Source: Rhodopseudomonas rhenobacensis
Lineage (GTDB): Bacteria; Pseudomonadota; Alphaproteobacteria; Rhizobiales; Xanthobacteraceae
Assembly: GCF_014203125.1 (NCBI RefSeq)
Contig: NZ_JACHIH010000003.1
Span: 62,001 to 126,000, forward strand
Direction of reading: 5' to 3'
Length of the DNA stretch: 64,000 nucleotides
How positions within the stretch are numbered: the first letter of the stretch is position 1; each line of letters begins with the position of its first letter. The notes under the pieces were generated by a model, which ran no database searches, had not been told where the DNA came from, and saw nothing but the letters and a program-made list of their open reading frames with translations. The translations under genes and the position numbers were made by a program. Below are positions 34,522 to 46,300 of this stretch, piece by piece.

Positions 34522-37500
34522 TCAGGCCGACGCCACGGCCGGCGCCGGCTCCGGCTGGTCGCGGTGGCTGAGCAGCAGATAGAACGCCGGCACCACGAAC
34601 AGGGTGAACAGCGTGCCGATCGCCAGACCCGTGGCGATCACCAGGCCCATGTTGAAGCGCGAATTGGCGCCGGCCCCGGTGGCGACGATCAGCGGCGTCA
34701 CGCCCAGCACCATCGCGGCCGTCGTCATCAGGATCGCGCGCAGCCGGATGGTGGCCGCCTCGATGATGGCATCGTGCTTGCTGCGGCCTTCCTCGCGCAA
34801 AGTGTTGGCCACCTCCACCATCAGGATGCCGTGCTTGCTGACCAGGCCCATCAGCGTCACCAGCCCGACCTGGGTGTAGATGTTGATGCTGGCGCCGCCG
34901 ACGCCGAGCCAGATGAAGAACAGTGCTCCGGCGAGCGACATCGGCACCGAGACCAGGATCACCAGCGGATCGCGGAAGCTGTTGAACAGCGCCGCCAGCA
35001 CCAGGAAGATGATCAACAGCGCCAGCGCGAAGGTGGTGACGAAGCCGTTGGATTCGTTCTCCAGCTGCCGTGACGACCCCGCGTAGTCGTAACTGTATCC
35101 CGACGGCAGCGCCCGGGCGGCGACCGCCCGCAACTCGGCCAGCGCGTCGCCGTCCGACACGCCCGGCATGGCGATGCCGGAGATGGTCGAGGCGTTGAGC
35201 TGCTGAAAATGGTTGAGCGACTGCGGCACCGTCTTCATCTCGATCCGGGCGATGGTGGAGAGCGGGACGGAGGTGCCGTCCGCGGCCCGGATATAGTAGT
35301 TCAGCAATTGGTCGGTGTTGAGCCGATGCTGCTGCATCACCTGCGGGATCACCTTGTACGATCGTCCGCCGAGGTCGAAATAATTCGCGTAGCTGCCCCC
35401 CAGCATGGTCGACATCGCAGCGCCGACGTCGGTCATGGTCAGGCCGAGCGACGCCACCTTGTCGCGGTCGAAATGGATGCTGGCGTGCGGCTGGTCGATC
35501 TTCATGTCGCCGTCGAGAAAGATGAACTTGCCGCTTTTCATGGCTTCGCTGAGGAAGTTCTCCGACGCCTGATAGAGCCGCGCATAGGAATCGTTGGATT
35601 TCAGCACGAACTGGATCGGCAGCCCGCTCGAGCCCGGCAGCGGCGGCAACTGAAAGGCGGCCACCCGCACCCCGGCGATCTTGTTGAACTCCTGCTGGAT
35701 CAAGGGAGCGAGCGCCAAGGCCGACTGGCTGCGCTGGTCCCAGGGTTTCAGCACCCAGCCGCCGATCACCTGACCGGGCATGTCGATCTGGAACACCAGG
35801 TCGGTCTCCGGCCGCTTGTCGAGAATGCCGTAGATCTGCTGCACATAGGTTTCGCGCTGCTCCAGCGTGGCGTTCGGCGCCGCCGACATCATGGTCAGGA
35901 TCACGCCCTGGTCCTCCGGCGGCGCGAGCTGCGAGGTCGAGTGGGAATACAGCCAAGTAACGCTCGTCAGCACCACGGCGCCGAACAGGATGGTCAGCGG
36001 CAACAGCCGCAGCGAGGCGGTCAGCGCGGTGCGATAGGCCCCGGTGACGGACCTCATGGCGCCGTCGATGCCGCGCACCATGCGGGCCTCAAGCGTGCGC
36101 GCCGACGGATCGTGCGGTGCGAGCAGATGGGCGCAGCTCATCGGCGACAGCGTCAGCGCCACCACCGCCGACACCAGCACGGCCGCCACCAGCGTGAAGG
36201 CAAATTCCGTGAACAGCGAGCCGGTCAGCCCGCCCTGGAAACCGACCGGCACATAGACCGCGATCAGCACCGCGGTCATCGCGATGATCGGACCGGACAG
36301 TTCGCGCGCCGCGGTGATCGCGGCGTCGATCGGCTTCAGGCCGAGCTCCATATGGCGGTTGACACCCTCCACCACGATGATGGCGTCGTCCACCACCAGA
36401 CCGATCGCGAGCACCAGGGCAAGCAGCGTCAGCAGGTTGATGGAGAAGCCGAGCACCAGCATCAGCGCGAAGCTGCCGATCAGCGACAGCGGGATGGCGA
36501 CGATCGGGATGAACACCGAGCGCCATGATCCGAGGAACGCAAACACTACGAGGGTGACGATCAAGGCCGCCTCGAACAGCGAGATCACCACCTCCCGGAT
36601 CGAGGTGTTGACGAACTGCGTGGCGTCGTAAAGCACGGTGCCGGACAGGCCGCTGGGCAGGTCCGAGAGGATGCCGGGCAGCGTCTGCCGCACACCCTGA
36701 ATCACATCGAGCAGATTGGCCGAGGGGGCGACCTGGATGCCGATATAGACCGCGGACTTGCCGTTGAAGCTGGTCCGGGAGTCGTAGTCGTCGCTGCCCA
36801 GCGAGACGTTCGCCACGTCCTTCAGGCGGATCACGGCGCCGCCGACGGTCTTGATGATGAGGTCGCGAAACGCCTGCACCGACTGCATGTTGGTGGCGGC
36901 GGACAGTTTGACCTGAACCAGCCGGCCCTTGGTGGTGCCGACGCCGGAGATGTAGTCGTTGGTCTTGAGCGCGCTCGCCACGTCGGTGGCGGTGAGGCCG
37001 AGCGAGGCCATCTTGTCCGGATCGAGCCAGGCGCGCAGCGCGAAGTTCTTGCCGCCGAGGATTTCCGCCACCTGCACGCCGGCCACCGCCTGCAGCTTCG
37101 GCTGCACCACGCGGGCGACGTAATCCGTCACCTCGTTCTCGGCCAGCACCGTGCTGGAAAAGGCGATGTACATCGCATCGATGGTGGCGCCCATCTTCAG
37201 CGCGAGGATCGGCTGCTGGGTGCCGGCCGGCAACTGATTCAGCACCGAGCTCACCTTGGTGCTGATCTCGGTCAGCGCATTGCCGCTGTCGTAGTTCAGC
37301 CGCAGATGCACGGTGATCGCGCTGACCCCGGTCTGGCTCGACGAGGTCATGGTGTCGATGCCGTTGGCCTGGGCGATCACATTCTCCAGCGGCGAGGTGA
37401 TGAAGCCCGCGATGATGTCGGAATCGGCGCCCGCATAGGTGGTGGTGATCGTCACCACGCCGTTCTGCATCTGCGGATATTGCAGGATCGGCAGCGAGAA

Positions 37501-37587
37501 CATCGCGCGCAGGCCGATCACCAGGATCAGCGCGCTCACCACCAGCGAGAGCACCGGGCGCCGCACGAAAAGGTCGGTGATGGGCAT
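34522..37587 (-). CDS. RND multidrug efflux pump (AcrB/MexB-type)
   Basis: A 1021-residue proton-driven inner-membrane exporter of the HAE1 family. It begins MPITDLFVRRPVLSLVV, has twelve membrane segments, and contains the proton-relay pair in GLVVDDAIIVVEGVNRHM in TM4. The C-terminal half contains VTLMGLVSKHGILMVEVAN. It lies in a five-gene run NRPS-OMF-MFP-RND-PPTase with gaps of one to 12 bases, so I infer export of, or resistance to, the NRPS product. Direct substrate evidence is absent; it could also export unrelated compounds. Confidence 0.94.
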   Translation of the reverse strand: MPITDLFVRRPVLSLVVSALILVIGLRAMFSLPILQYPQMQNGVVTITTTYAGADSDIIAGFITSPLENVIAQANGIDTMTSSSQTGVSAITVHLRLNYDSGNALTEISTKVSSVLNQLPAGTQQPILALKMGATIDAMYIAFSSTVLAENEVTDYVARVVQPKLQAVAGVQVAEILGGKNFALRAWLDPDKMASLGLTATDVASALKTNDYISGVGTTKGRLVQVKLSAATNMQSVQAFRDLIIKTVGGAVIRLKDVANVSLGSDDYDSRTSFNGKSAVYIGIQVAPSANLLDVIQGVRQTLPGILSDLPSGLSGTVLYDATQFVNTSIREVVISLFEAALIVTLVVFAFLGSWRSVFIPIVAIPLSLIGSFALMLVLGFSINLLTLLALVLAIGLVVDDAIIVVEGVNRHMELGLKPIDAAITAARELSGPIIAMTAVLIAVYVPVGFQGGLTGSLFTEFAFTLVAAVLVSAVVALTLSPMSCAHLLAPHDPSARTLEARMVRGIDGAMRSVTGAYRTALTASLRLLPLTILFGAVVLTSVTWLYSHSTSQLAPPEDQGVILTMMSAAPNATLEQRETYVQQIYGILDKRPETDLVFQIDMPGQVIGGWVLKPWDQRSQSALALAPLIQQEFNKIAGVRVAAFQLPPLPGSSGLPIQFVLKSNDSYARLYQASENFLSEAMKSGKFIFLDGDMKIDQPHASIHFDRDKVASLGLTMTDVGAAMSTMLGGSYANYFDLGGRSYKVIPQVMQQHRLNTDQLLNYYIRAADGTSVPLSTIARIEMKTVPQSLNHFQQLNASTISGIAMPGVSDGDALAELRAVAARALPSGYSYDYAGSSRQLENESNGFVTTFALALLIIFLVLAALFNSFRDPLVILVSVPMSLAGALFFIWLGVGGASINIYTQVGLVTLMGLVSKHGILMVEVANTLREEGRSKHDAIIEAATIRLRAILMTTAAMVLGVTPLIVATGAGANSRFNMGLVIATGLAIGTLFTLFVVPAFYLLLSHRDQPEPAPAVASA

Positions 37588-37599
37588 CGTCCGCTCCTG

Positions 37600-38712
37600 T
37601 CAGTCCGACACTTTGGGATCGAGCTTGGCCTCGGGAATGTTGTTGTTGTCGATCACCACCGGCGTGCCGTTGCGCAGCTTGATCTGGCCGGCCACCACCA
37701 CCGTCTCGCCTTCCTTCAATCCGGAGACGACGGCGACGAAGTCGCCGCGCGCCTGCCCGAGCTTGACGAAGGTCTCCCGCGCCACCAGGCCTTTGCCGTC
37801 GGCGCCCTTGTCCAATACGAACACGGTCGAACCGTAGGGATTGGAGACGATGGCGGTCTGCGGCAGCGTCACGAATTTTTCGGCCGCGTCGATCTCGAGC
37901 GCGACCTTGGCGAACATGCCGGGCACCAGCCGCCCGTCCGGGTTGTTCAACACCGCGCGCACTTTCACATTGCGGCTCCCGGTCTCGACCTTGGCGTTGA
38001 TGGCGCTGACGGCGGCGGCGAACTCCTGCCCGGGAAACGAGTCGACCTTCACTTTCGTCGGCTGCCCAACCTTCAGGCGGCCGAAGAATTGTTGCGGCAC
38101 GAAGAAATCGGCGAACAAGGGATCGAGCGCCTGCAGCGTGACGATCGTCGTGCCGGCGCTGAGATATTGGCCGAGATCGACGCCGCGGATTCCGAGACGT
38201 CCCGCAAAGGCCGCCGTCAGGCTGTATTGCGCGACCAGCGCCTGCTGTTGCGCCACCAGAGCCTTGGCGTTCTTGAGATTCGCTTCGTCATTGTCCACCG
38301 TGGCCTGGCTCACGGCCTTGATCTTGAGCTGCTCGGTGTCGCGCTTCAGGATCAGGGCGTTCACTTCAGCGGTGGCCTTGAGCGAGTCGAGCTTGGCGGC
38401 CTGGTCGTCGGCGACCAGCCGCAGCAGCGGCGCGCCGGCCTGCACGGTGTCGCCGGATTCGAACGACAGCGATTGCACGATGCCGGAGACTTGCAGCGCG
38501 AGATCCGCGCCCTTGGAGGCGCGCAGCTCTCCGACCAGTTCCATGGCCGGTTGCCAGGTCTGCATCTGAGCGGTCTGCGCCGCCACCGTCTGCGCCGGCG
38601 CGCCGCGATGCGCCGGGGCGTGACGGCCGGGGATGCCGTGCTTGACGACGTAGTACGATGCTCCCGCCAGCAGCGCGACCGCAAGCAACCCGATGACACT
38701 CTTTTTACTCAC
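37600..38712 (-). CDS. Periplasmic adaptor of RND pump (HlyD/MFP family)
   Basis: A 370-residue membrane fusion protein. It starts with an inner-membrane anchor (VIGLLAVALLAGASYYVV), then lipoyl-like half motifs (VSGIVQSLSFESGDTVQAGAPLL), a helical hairpin (about 100-155), the second half and barrel domain (GRLGIRGVDLGQYLSAGTTI; NPDGRLVPGMFAKVAL). I use GTG 38712 because it overlaps the stop of the outer-membrane gene (GTGA); longer in-frame starts would read antisense-like Arg-rich sequence. It links the RND pump and the OMF made by flanking genes. Confidence 0.93.
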   Translation of the reverse strand: MSKKSVIGLLAVALLAGASYYVVKHGIPGRHAPAHRGAPAQTVAAQTAQMQTWQPAMELVGELRASKGADLALQVSGIVQSLSFESGDTVQAGAPLLRLVADDQAAKLDSLKATAEVNALILKRDTEQLKIKAVSQATVDNDEANLKNAKALVAQQQALVAQYSLTAAFAGRLGIRGVDLGQYLSAGTTIVTLQALDPLFADFFVPQQFFGRLKVGQPTKVKVDSFPGQEFAAAVSAINAKVETGSRNVKVRAVLNNPDGRLVPGMFAKVALEIDAAEKFVTLPQTAIVSNPYGSTVFVLDKGADGKGLVARETFVKLGQARGDFVAVVSGLKEGETVVVAGQIKLRNGTPVVIDNNNIPEAKLDPKVSD

Positions 38713-40370
38713 CGGGGGCGCTCCATCTCGGGGTCGGGCGCCGGCGATGGCGCGGGTTCGTTGATCACGCCGTCTCGGGTTGCGGACAGCGCGGGGCCGT
38801 CCGGTCCCTGGAAGTAACCGCCGTTGCGCGGGAACGCCTCCCGGGTTTCGTCGAAGCGATGCCACCATCCGCCGCCCAACGCCTGGAACAGCGCCACGGT
38901 GTCGGCATAGCGCATCGCCTGAGCCTGGATCCGCAAGATGACGGCGTTCTGGTAGGTCTGCTGCGCGGTGATGATGATGGCGTAGCCGATCGCGCCGGAC
39001 TTGAACTGCTCCTGCGCCATGGTCAGGCTGTCCAGCGCGGCTTTCTCCGCCAACGACTGGGCGCGGAGCGTGGCTGCATCGAATTGCACGGCGCGCAGCG
39101 CGTCCGCCACGTTCTGGAAGGCGGTGATGATGGTACCTTGGTAGAGCGCGTAGTCCTGCTCGAAGCTGGCGACGCTGGCCTCCTTGGTGCGATAGGCCTG
39201 GCCGCCGTCGACCAGCTTCTGCCCCAGGTTTGCCGCAAGGGTGAAGGCGGCGCTTTGCGGCGTGAACAGCTGCCCGACGGTGAGCGCGTCGGTTCCCGCC
39301 GAGGGCGTAATGGTGAATTGCGGCAGCAGGTTAGCGATGTTGACGCCGACCAGCGCCGCCGCCTGATGCAGCGTCGCCTCGGCCTGCCGGATATCCGGCC
39401 GCTGCCGCACCAGATGCGCCGGCAAACTCACCGGCAGCTTGCGCGGCAGCCGCAGGCTCGACAGATTCACGCTCTCGCCGCGGTCCTGGCTGGGGAGCCG
39501 GCCGAGATAGGCCATCAGCTGATTGCGGCCCTGAGCTAATTGCTTCTGCAGCGGTGGCAGCGTTGCCTGGGTCTGCGCCAGCGTCGCGCGCTGGGCGAGC
39601 ACTTCGGCCTGCGAGTTGGCACCCACTTCGAACTGCCGCTGCACGCGCTGCAGCTGATCGGTCTGTGCCTTGATGATGGCCTGCGAGGCCGCGATCTGCG
39701 CCCGCAGCGAGGCGTCCGAGATCGCGGAGGTCACCACATTGGCGGTCAGGGCCAGATAGGTCGCCTCCATCTCGAACCGCCGATACTGCGCCAGCGCTTC
39801 GGCGGATTCGACCTGCCGCCGCAGACCGCCGAACACATCGAGCGTGTAGCTGACATTCACCGTCGCGTAGTAGAGGTTGTAGATCGACGGCGCGCCGGTG
39901 GTGCCGCCGGCGGCGGCGGGCACCTGCTGGCGTGTCGCCGATCCGACGCCTGCGATCTGCGGCGCCAGCGCGCCCCGGGTCTGCAGCGCGGTTTCACGCG
40001 CCGCGCGCAGCGCATATTGGGCGGCCCGCACAGTCGGGTGGTTGTGCACCGCCTCCTCGACGAAGGCGTTGATCTGCGGAGAGTTGAACTCCCGCCACCA
40101 TTGCCCGCCGATTTCGAGGCCATCCACAAACCGCTGCGACGCGCTGCCGGTGATCTCGCTTGCCATCGCCGGCCGCAACCCGGCCTGCGGGGTGTAGCCG
40201 CTCACATCCGGCGGCAGCGGCGGTTCAAAGTCGGGCCCCACCATGCAGCCGGAGAGCAGCAGCGAGCCCGCGACCGCCCAGATCCGCCGGAGCGGCGCGG
40301 CCGGAGCTAAGCCGCATCGACCTGAGCTGTGCTCGTTGTTTCCTCTGTGGCGAATCGCTGGTGCTCCCAT
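38709..40370 (-). CDS. Outer membrane efflux lipoprotein (OprM/NodT family)
   Basis: A 553-residue TolC-family channel. A lipobox LLLSGC occurs near residue 42, followed by MVGPDFEPPLPP, a common start of OprM/NodT proteins. Two internal repeats of the OEP domain follow (about 95-290, 310-490). It has a somewhat extended N-terminus before the lipobox, so the true start may be later. The start at 40370 lies eight bases after the NRPS stop, with AGGATC upstream. With the next two genes it forms a complete tripartite efflux system. Confidence 0.92.
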   Translation of the reverse strand: MGAPAIRHRGNNEHSSGRCGLAPAAPLRRIWAVAGSLLLSGCMVGPDFEPPLPPDVSGYTPQAGLRPAMASEITGSASQRFVDGLEIGGQWWREFNSPQINAFVEEAVHNHPTVRAAQYALRAARETALQTRGALAPQIAGVGSATRQQVPAAAGGTTGAPSIYNLYYATVNVSYTLDVFGGLRRQVESAEALAQYRRFEMEATYLALTANVVTSAISDASLRAQIAASQAIIKAQTDQLQRVQRQFEVGANSQAEVLAQRATLAQTQATLPPLQKQLAQGRNQLMAYLGRLPSQDRGESVNLSSLRLPRKLPVSLPAHLVRQRPDIRQAEATLHQAAALVGVNIANLLPQFTITPSAGTDALTVGQLFTPQSAAFTLAANLGQKLVDGGQAYRTKEASVASFEQDYALYQGTIITAFQNVADALRAVQFDAATLRAQSLAEKAALDSLTMAQEQFKSGAIGYAIIITAQQTYQNAVILRIQAQAMRYADTVALFQALGGGWWHRFDETREAFPRNGGYFQGPDGPALSATRDGVINEPAPSPAPDPEMERPR

Positions 40371-40378
40371 GCGTGATC

Positions 40379-43300
40379 CTATCCGAACGCAGCGCGTGGG
40401 CGGGCGAGAAAGCCGGCGATCGCCGCGGCCGTCTGTGCGGCAGCCGTCCCTGACAGCATCGACACATGATCGCCCTGGATCGTGCGCACACCGCGAATGC
40501 CATCGACCAGGCGGGACCAGCCCATGTCGGGCGCCGACACGATGGCTCTATCGGTTTCGCTGAGGTCGCCGCCGCGCAGCGACGAGGCCCGCACCAAGTA
40601 CATCGGCAGATCGCGCGGCGCGCCCGGTGCGGGGGCATAGGCCAGGAACGCATCATAGAGCGCGCGGCTGGCGCGATAGCTGCGGCCGAGCCAGGCGGCA
40701 TCCGATTCCGGGGCGATCAGTCCGGCGTCCAGCATCCGCGCCGTAGCAAACTCAAAACGGGCTTCGGTGTCGAGCGGCAGCAGGTCGTCGATACCAAGGC
40801 GCAACGCCGTGCCGTGGTGTCGTGCGCGCACGCCGGCCATTCGCAGCAGCCATTCCGCCTCGGCGCGATCGGGGTCGCGCGGCAGGATGGAGTGGCTGCC
40901 GAGCGGAGCGGGCGTGTCGATGATGACGAGGCGTTCGGGCGGCGTGCCGCGCGCGGCGAGCTGGCACGCCATCTCATAGGCGACGATGCCGCCGAACGAA
41001 TAGCCGCCCAGCAGCCGCGGGGCGGCATGGCCGCGGCGGGCCAGCGCGGCGAGATTGGCCGCAGCCAGCGCCGCCATCGAGCCGGGCGCCTGCTGTCCGG
41101 GCTCCAGCCCGGGCGCCTGCAGCGCCCAGAATGGTGTTGTCGGCGGAAAGGCACGGGCGAGGTCGAGGAAAGCGCTGACATCGCCGGCGATCGGATGCAC
41201 GCAGACGAAAGGCTCGCCGCGCCCGGCGGTGAGCGGCACCACGGCATCCCAGACCGCGACTGTTGTCAAGGCACGGGCCAGCGCCGCGGCGCTGCGATGC
41301 TCGATCAGCGCGGTGACCGGCACCGGCCGTCCGAGGCTCACAGACAGGCGAGCCGCGGCGGTCGCGAGGCCGAGCGATGTCAACCCGGTCGCCAGAACAT
41401 CTTCCGCGAGGCCCAGTCGGCGGCCGATGATGCTCGACAGCACGTCGAGAACGGCCTGCTCGGATGAGTCCGGACGGCGCGGGCGGAGCGGAATCGGTGC
41501 GTCGCTGTCGGCGGCCTCGCTGGGCTTCATGGCGATCGCGCGAGCGGCGGGAGCGGCAGCGGGCAGCGGCATGGTCAACACCGACCGATCGATGGCGCCG
41601 GGCAGCGCGGCGAACACGGCAGCGAATTCATCGATCATCCGCTCGCCGGTCGCTTCGGCGATGCCGTCGGTGTCCGGCAGCACCATCGACAGGCCGACGC
41701 GCTCGCCGGGCACCACCACGCCGGTGAGGCTGTAGGCGGACTTCAATGCGTTGTAGACACTGTCCACCCGCAGCCCGCCCGCGCCGGTCCAGGCGTCGGA
41801 GCCGGACGGCATATTTTCCACCACCAGCAGCGTATCGAACAAATCCGATGCGCGATCGCCGAGGCCGGCCGCCTCGACGATGTCCGTCAGCGAGACCTGC
41901 GCCTGACTCTGCAGCGCTGCGATCTGCCGCTGCATGTCTTCCGCGAGGCCAAGCACCGCGCTGCCGGCATCGAACCGCAGCCGCACCGGCAGGTTGTTGA
42001 TGAACAGGCCGACCATCTGCTCCACGCCCGGCACCTGCGGCGGCCGGCCAGACACCGTGGTGCAAAACACGGTGTCGCAGCAGCCGCGCCGCGCCGCCGA
42101 CCACAGGCCCCAGGCCAGATGCGCCAGCGCCGCGATGGTGAGTCCGCGTCGCCGCGACAGATCGCGTAGCGCCTTGCTGTCCTGCGCCGACAGCTGCCGC
42201 CGAACGGTGACGTAGGACGCCGCCCCGTTACCGGGCGGACAAAGCGCCGGCTGCGACGGCACTGCTTCGAGCAGCGGCACGAAGGCCTCGCGCCTCCCGG
42301 CCCGTTCGACCGTGCCGCTCCAGGCGATGAAATCGCGAAAGCGCGCCGGCGACGGCAGCGCTGGCGGGATGCCGCGGCGGAACGCCTCGTAGGCAGAACG
42401 CGCCTCCCGCTCCAGCTGGGCGAGGCACCAGCCGTCTGCCAGCATGTGGTGGAAGCTGGCGATCAGGTAGGACTCGCTGGCGCTGACGCGGATCAGGATC
42501 AGGCGTGCGAGCGGACCGGCTTCGAGGTCGAAGCCGACAGCGCGGTCCTGCGCCAGACGCTGCTCGAGCCGCTCGGCGCTGAAGGCGGGCCAGCTCTCCA
42601 GCTCCACGGGCGGACGGGCTAATCGGCGGACGAGTTGCAGCGGACGGCTCAATTCGCGCCAGCAAAACACCGTGCGCAGCACCGGATGGCGGTCGAACAC
42701 CAGCGTCCAGGCCTTGCGCAAAGCGGTAATGTCGAGCGGGCCGCGAAACCGCATGCAGCTCTGCTCGAAATTCACCACCGAGTCTTGCCGGCTCAGCGAA
42801 TGCAGCAGCATCGATTGCTGCATCGGCGACAGCGGATAGATGTCCTCGATGTCGGTAGCCGTTCCCGCCACGCGGTCCAGCGTCGCGGCGTCGAGACCGG
42901 CGAGCGGAAAGTCCTCGGGCGTCAGCAGCGGAGCCTTTTGCTCCCGGGCCCAGCTGGCGATCGCGAGGAGCGTGCCGGCGATTTCTTGCAGAATCGTCTC
43001 CGGCGCCTGGGCCGCAGACGCCCCCGACCAGGCGAGAGCGATGCGCCCCCCTGTCACCCGCGCCGTCAGGCTGGCGCGGACCGAGGGGGAGAAGACCGGG
43101 GTGTGAGGATGCAGCCGGATTGCCGGGTCCTGCGCCGGGGCCGGCAGGATGGCCAGGCCGATCGACGCTTGAGCCAGCCGGAACGCCGACCGCACCGCGT
43201 TGAAGGCAAGGCCCAGCGGTTCGGCGCGTTGCCGCGCTGACTTGGCGTCGCGCAGGCGAAGGCCGAGCGCGCGCCCGGGCGCGCAGGCGCGTAGCGGCAG

Positions 43301-46300
43301 CACGGCATCCAGATTGGCGATCAGACCGGCCGCTCCCGGCGCCCCCTCGGGCAGGGTGCGGCGGCCGTCGATGACCTCGATGGCCGCAGCGCCGCCCAGC
43401 GCCTCGCCGAGAGCGACCAGCAACACGTCCAGCAGCGCGACGCGGAGCCGGCCCGGCAGGTCCTCCAGCAAGATCCGCGACGTGCCGCCGTCCAACAGCA
43501 GATGCGCCCGAGCCACCGAGGGATCCGTCGCATCAAGCAGGACCGGCGGAGCATCGACCTGCGCGGCTTCGCAGGCCATCGCCGCTTCGCGCACCACGGA
43601 GCTCGCCGCATAGCCCGCGAGCCAACCGAGCCAATGCGAAAAGCTCAGCGGCGGAGCCGCCGGACACGCGCTGTCAGGGCCCGCCGCCAGGGCGGTTTCG
43701 AGCTCCGTTGCGAGCAGCAGCAGCGCGCGGTCGTCGGCCACCGCCTCGTGCAAGGCGAGCACGACGGTGCAGCCGGCGCCCGACGAACTCTCCTGCTTCA
43801 CCAGCGTGGCCGCGATGGTGACGCCGGCCGCGAGGTCGATGCCGCGCGACAGCCGGCTGCTGGTCTCCGCGATCCAGCGCTCGAAATCGTCGAGCGTCCC
43901 GGCAGGGACGTCGACAAAGCGCACCGGCACTGCGGGCAGAAAATCCGAGACGGCGATGGAACGTCCGCTCGCATCCTCCACGACGACGAAGCGAAGCGCG
44001 TCGTGCCGCTCGGCCAGGCGCTGGATCGCATAGCCGACATCCACGGCGGAGACCTTCGGCCCCACCGCGATGCTGACGAAGCGGCACGGATTGCGGTCGT
44101 CACAGGCGGCGGCGACCAGCTCGACGCTCAGGCGGGCGCCATGGCTCTCTGCCTGCACCGCCCGCTTGCGGCGGATCGCGATGGCGGCGAGACCCTCGAT
44201 GGTCGGCTGCTCGAAGACGTGCTTCAGCTCGATGTCGAGGCCGGCCTCATAGGCGCGCGCGACCAGCCGGATGGTGAGGATCGAATCGCCGCCGACATGG
44301 AAGAAATTGTCCTGCACGCCGACCGGCCCATGGCCGAGCAGATCGCCCCAGATCCGGGCGAGAATTCGTTCTTCGGGCGTGCGGGGTTCGACGAGTGCGT
44401 CGGACTGTGTATCGGTGACGTCGACCGGCGGCAGCGCGCGCGGATCGACCTTGCCGTTCGCAGTCAGCGGCAGACGGTCCAGAATGGCATAGGCCTGCGG
44501 CAAGAGCTGCCGCGGCAGGCGCTCCTGCAGATAGTTGCGTAGCTCCGCTGCGGTGAGCGCCGCGCCCGGTTTTGCAGTGACGTAGGCCACGAGGTCGCGA
44601 GCGCCGCTCGCCCGACGGGGGGCGATCACCGCCGCGGCTCCGACGGCGGGATGCAGCGCCAGCATCGCTTCGATCTCACCGAGCTCCACGCGAAAGCCGC
44701 GGATCTTCACCTGCTTGTCGGCGCGGCCGAGGAACACGATGTTGCCGTCCGGTCGCCAGCGGCCGAGGTCGCCGGTGCGATACATCCGCGCATCGGCAGC
44801 GGACGCGAACGGATCCGGGCGAAAGCGCTCGGCGGTCAGCTCCGCGTCGCCCATGTAGCCCAGCGCCAGCCCGTCGCCGCCGACCCAGATCTCGCCCACG
44901 AGGCCCGGCGGCAGCGGCCGGCCGGCGGGGTCCAGCAGATAGGCGGTGCTGTTGGAGATCGGCGTGCCGATCGGGATGCTCAGCTCGTCGTCGCGCAGGC
45001 CGTCGATATCGAAGCTGGTGCTGAAGGTGGTGTTTTCGGTCGGGCCGTAGCCATTGAGTAGAACGAGTCCCTGCTCGCGGCCGGCCGCCAGAACCGCCCG
45101 CGCCGCGACCGGATTGACCACGTCACCGCCGGTGACGACGAGGCGCTGGCCGGCAAAAGCGGAGGGGTCGATGGCGGCGATCTGCTGGAACAGGCCGGCG
45201 GTGACCCACAGCAGCGAAATCCGCGCCTCGGCCAGGAACAGCCGCAGCGCGCGCGGGTCCATCACCAATGTGCGATCCACCGGCAGCAGCGTGCCGCCAT
45301 TGAGCAACGGAAGCCAGATCTCCAGCGTCGAGGCATCGAAGGCGGGATTCGAATAGACCGCGGCGCGCAGCCCCGGCGCCGCGAGGCCGCGCGCGCGCGA
45401 AAGACGCACGATGGCGCGATGCGGCACGCACACCGCCTTGGGCGCGCCAGTGGAGCCGGAGGTGAACATCACATAGGCGGGACTTGCCGCGTCCACCGCA
45501 CATCCCGGATGCGGATCTGCGGTCTCGGCATCGGCCAGCAGCCTGCTCCAGTGCAGCGTGGTGCATCCCGGTATGTCCAGCGCGGTGTCGAGCACGATCG
45601 CGTGGCGGGCTCCGGCGCAGCTGGCGCGGAGGTCGCGCTGCTCGGCAGGATACGACGGATCGAGCGGCGCATAGGCGGCGCCCAGCGCCAGCACCGCCAG
45701 TTGCGCCTCGATCAGCGCCGCCGAGACCGGCAGCGCAACGATGATCACGTCGCCGGCCGCTACTCCCTCCGCGGCGAGTATGGTGGCCAGCCGGCGCACC
45801 CGCGCGGCGAGTTCGCCGTAGGTCGACGAGATGCCGTTGTCTTCGATAGCGACCGCGTCGGGATGCAGCGCCGCATCCCGAAAGAACAGATCGATGGCGC
45901 TGGCGTCGCGCTCGTAGGGAAGCGCGCTGATGTTGAAGCGACCAATCAGCGCCGCGCCGTCCACCGGCGAGAGCAGCGGAATTTCCAGGACTGATTGCTC
46001 CGGCTGCGCAGCCAGCGCTGCGGCGATGCGGCCGAACCAGCCGAGCAGGGCGTCGATGGTTTCGGCCTCGAACAGGTTGGCGTCATAGCGGCACCACAGC
46101 CGCAGGCCGTCGTCCGAGGCGGCATAGACCAGCGACAGCTCCGCCTTGGCTTGCTGCTCGAGCTGTTCCGGCAGGATCTCGAAACGCGTGCCGTCCTGCG
46201 CGGTGATGGGAGCAGGCGGTGTCTCTGCGGCTCCGAATAGCACTTGCATAAAGGGCGCCGCCTCGCCGTGCCGCTCGACGCCGCTCGCCTCCACGATCCG

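Noticed and set aside
43000-43900. The domain between PCP1 and C2 as an active epimerase or condensation domain
   Set aside because: The HHxxxDG motif is replaced with HEAVADD; it is most likely inactive, so it was annotated as degenerate.
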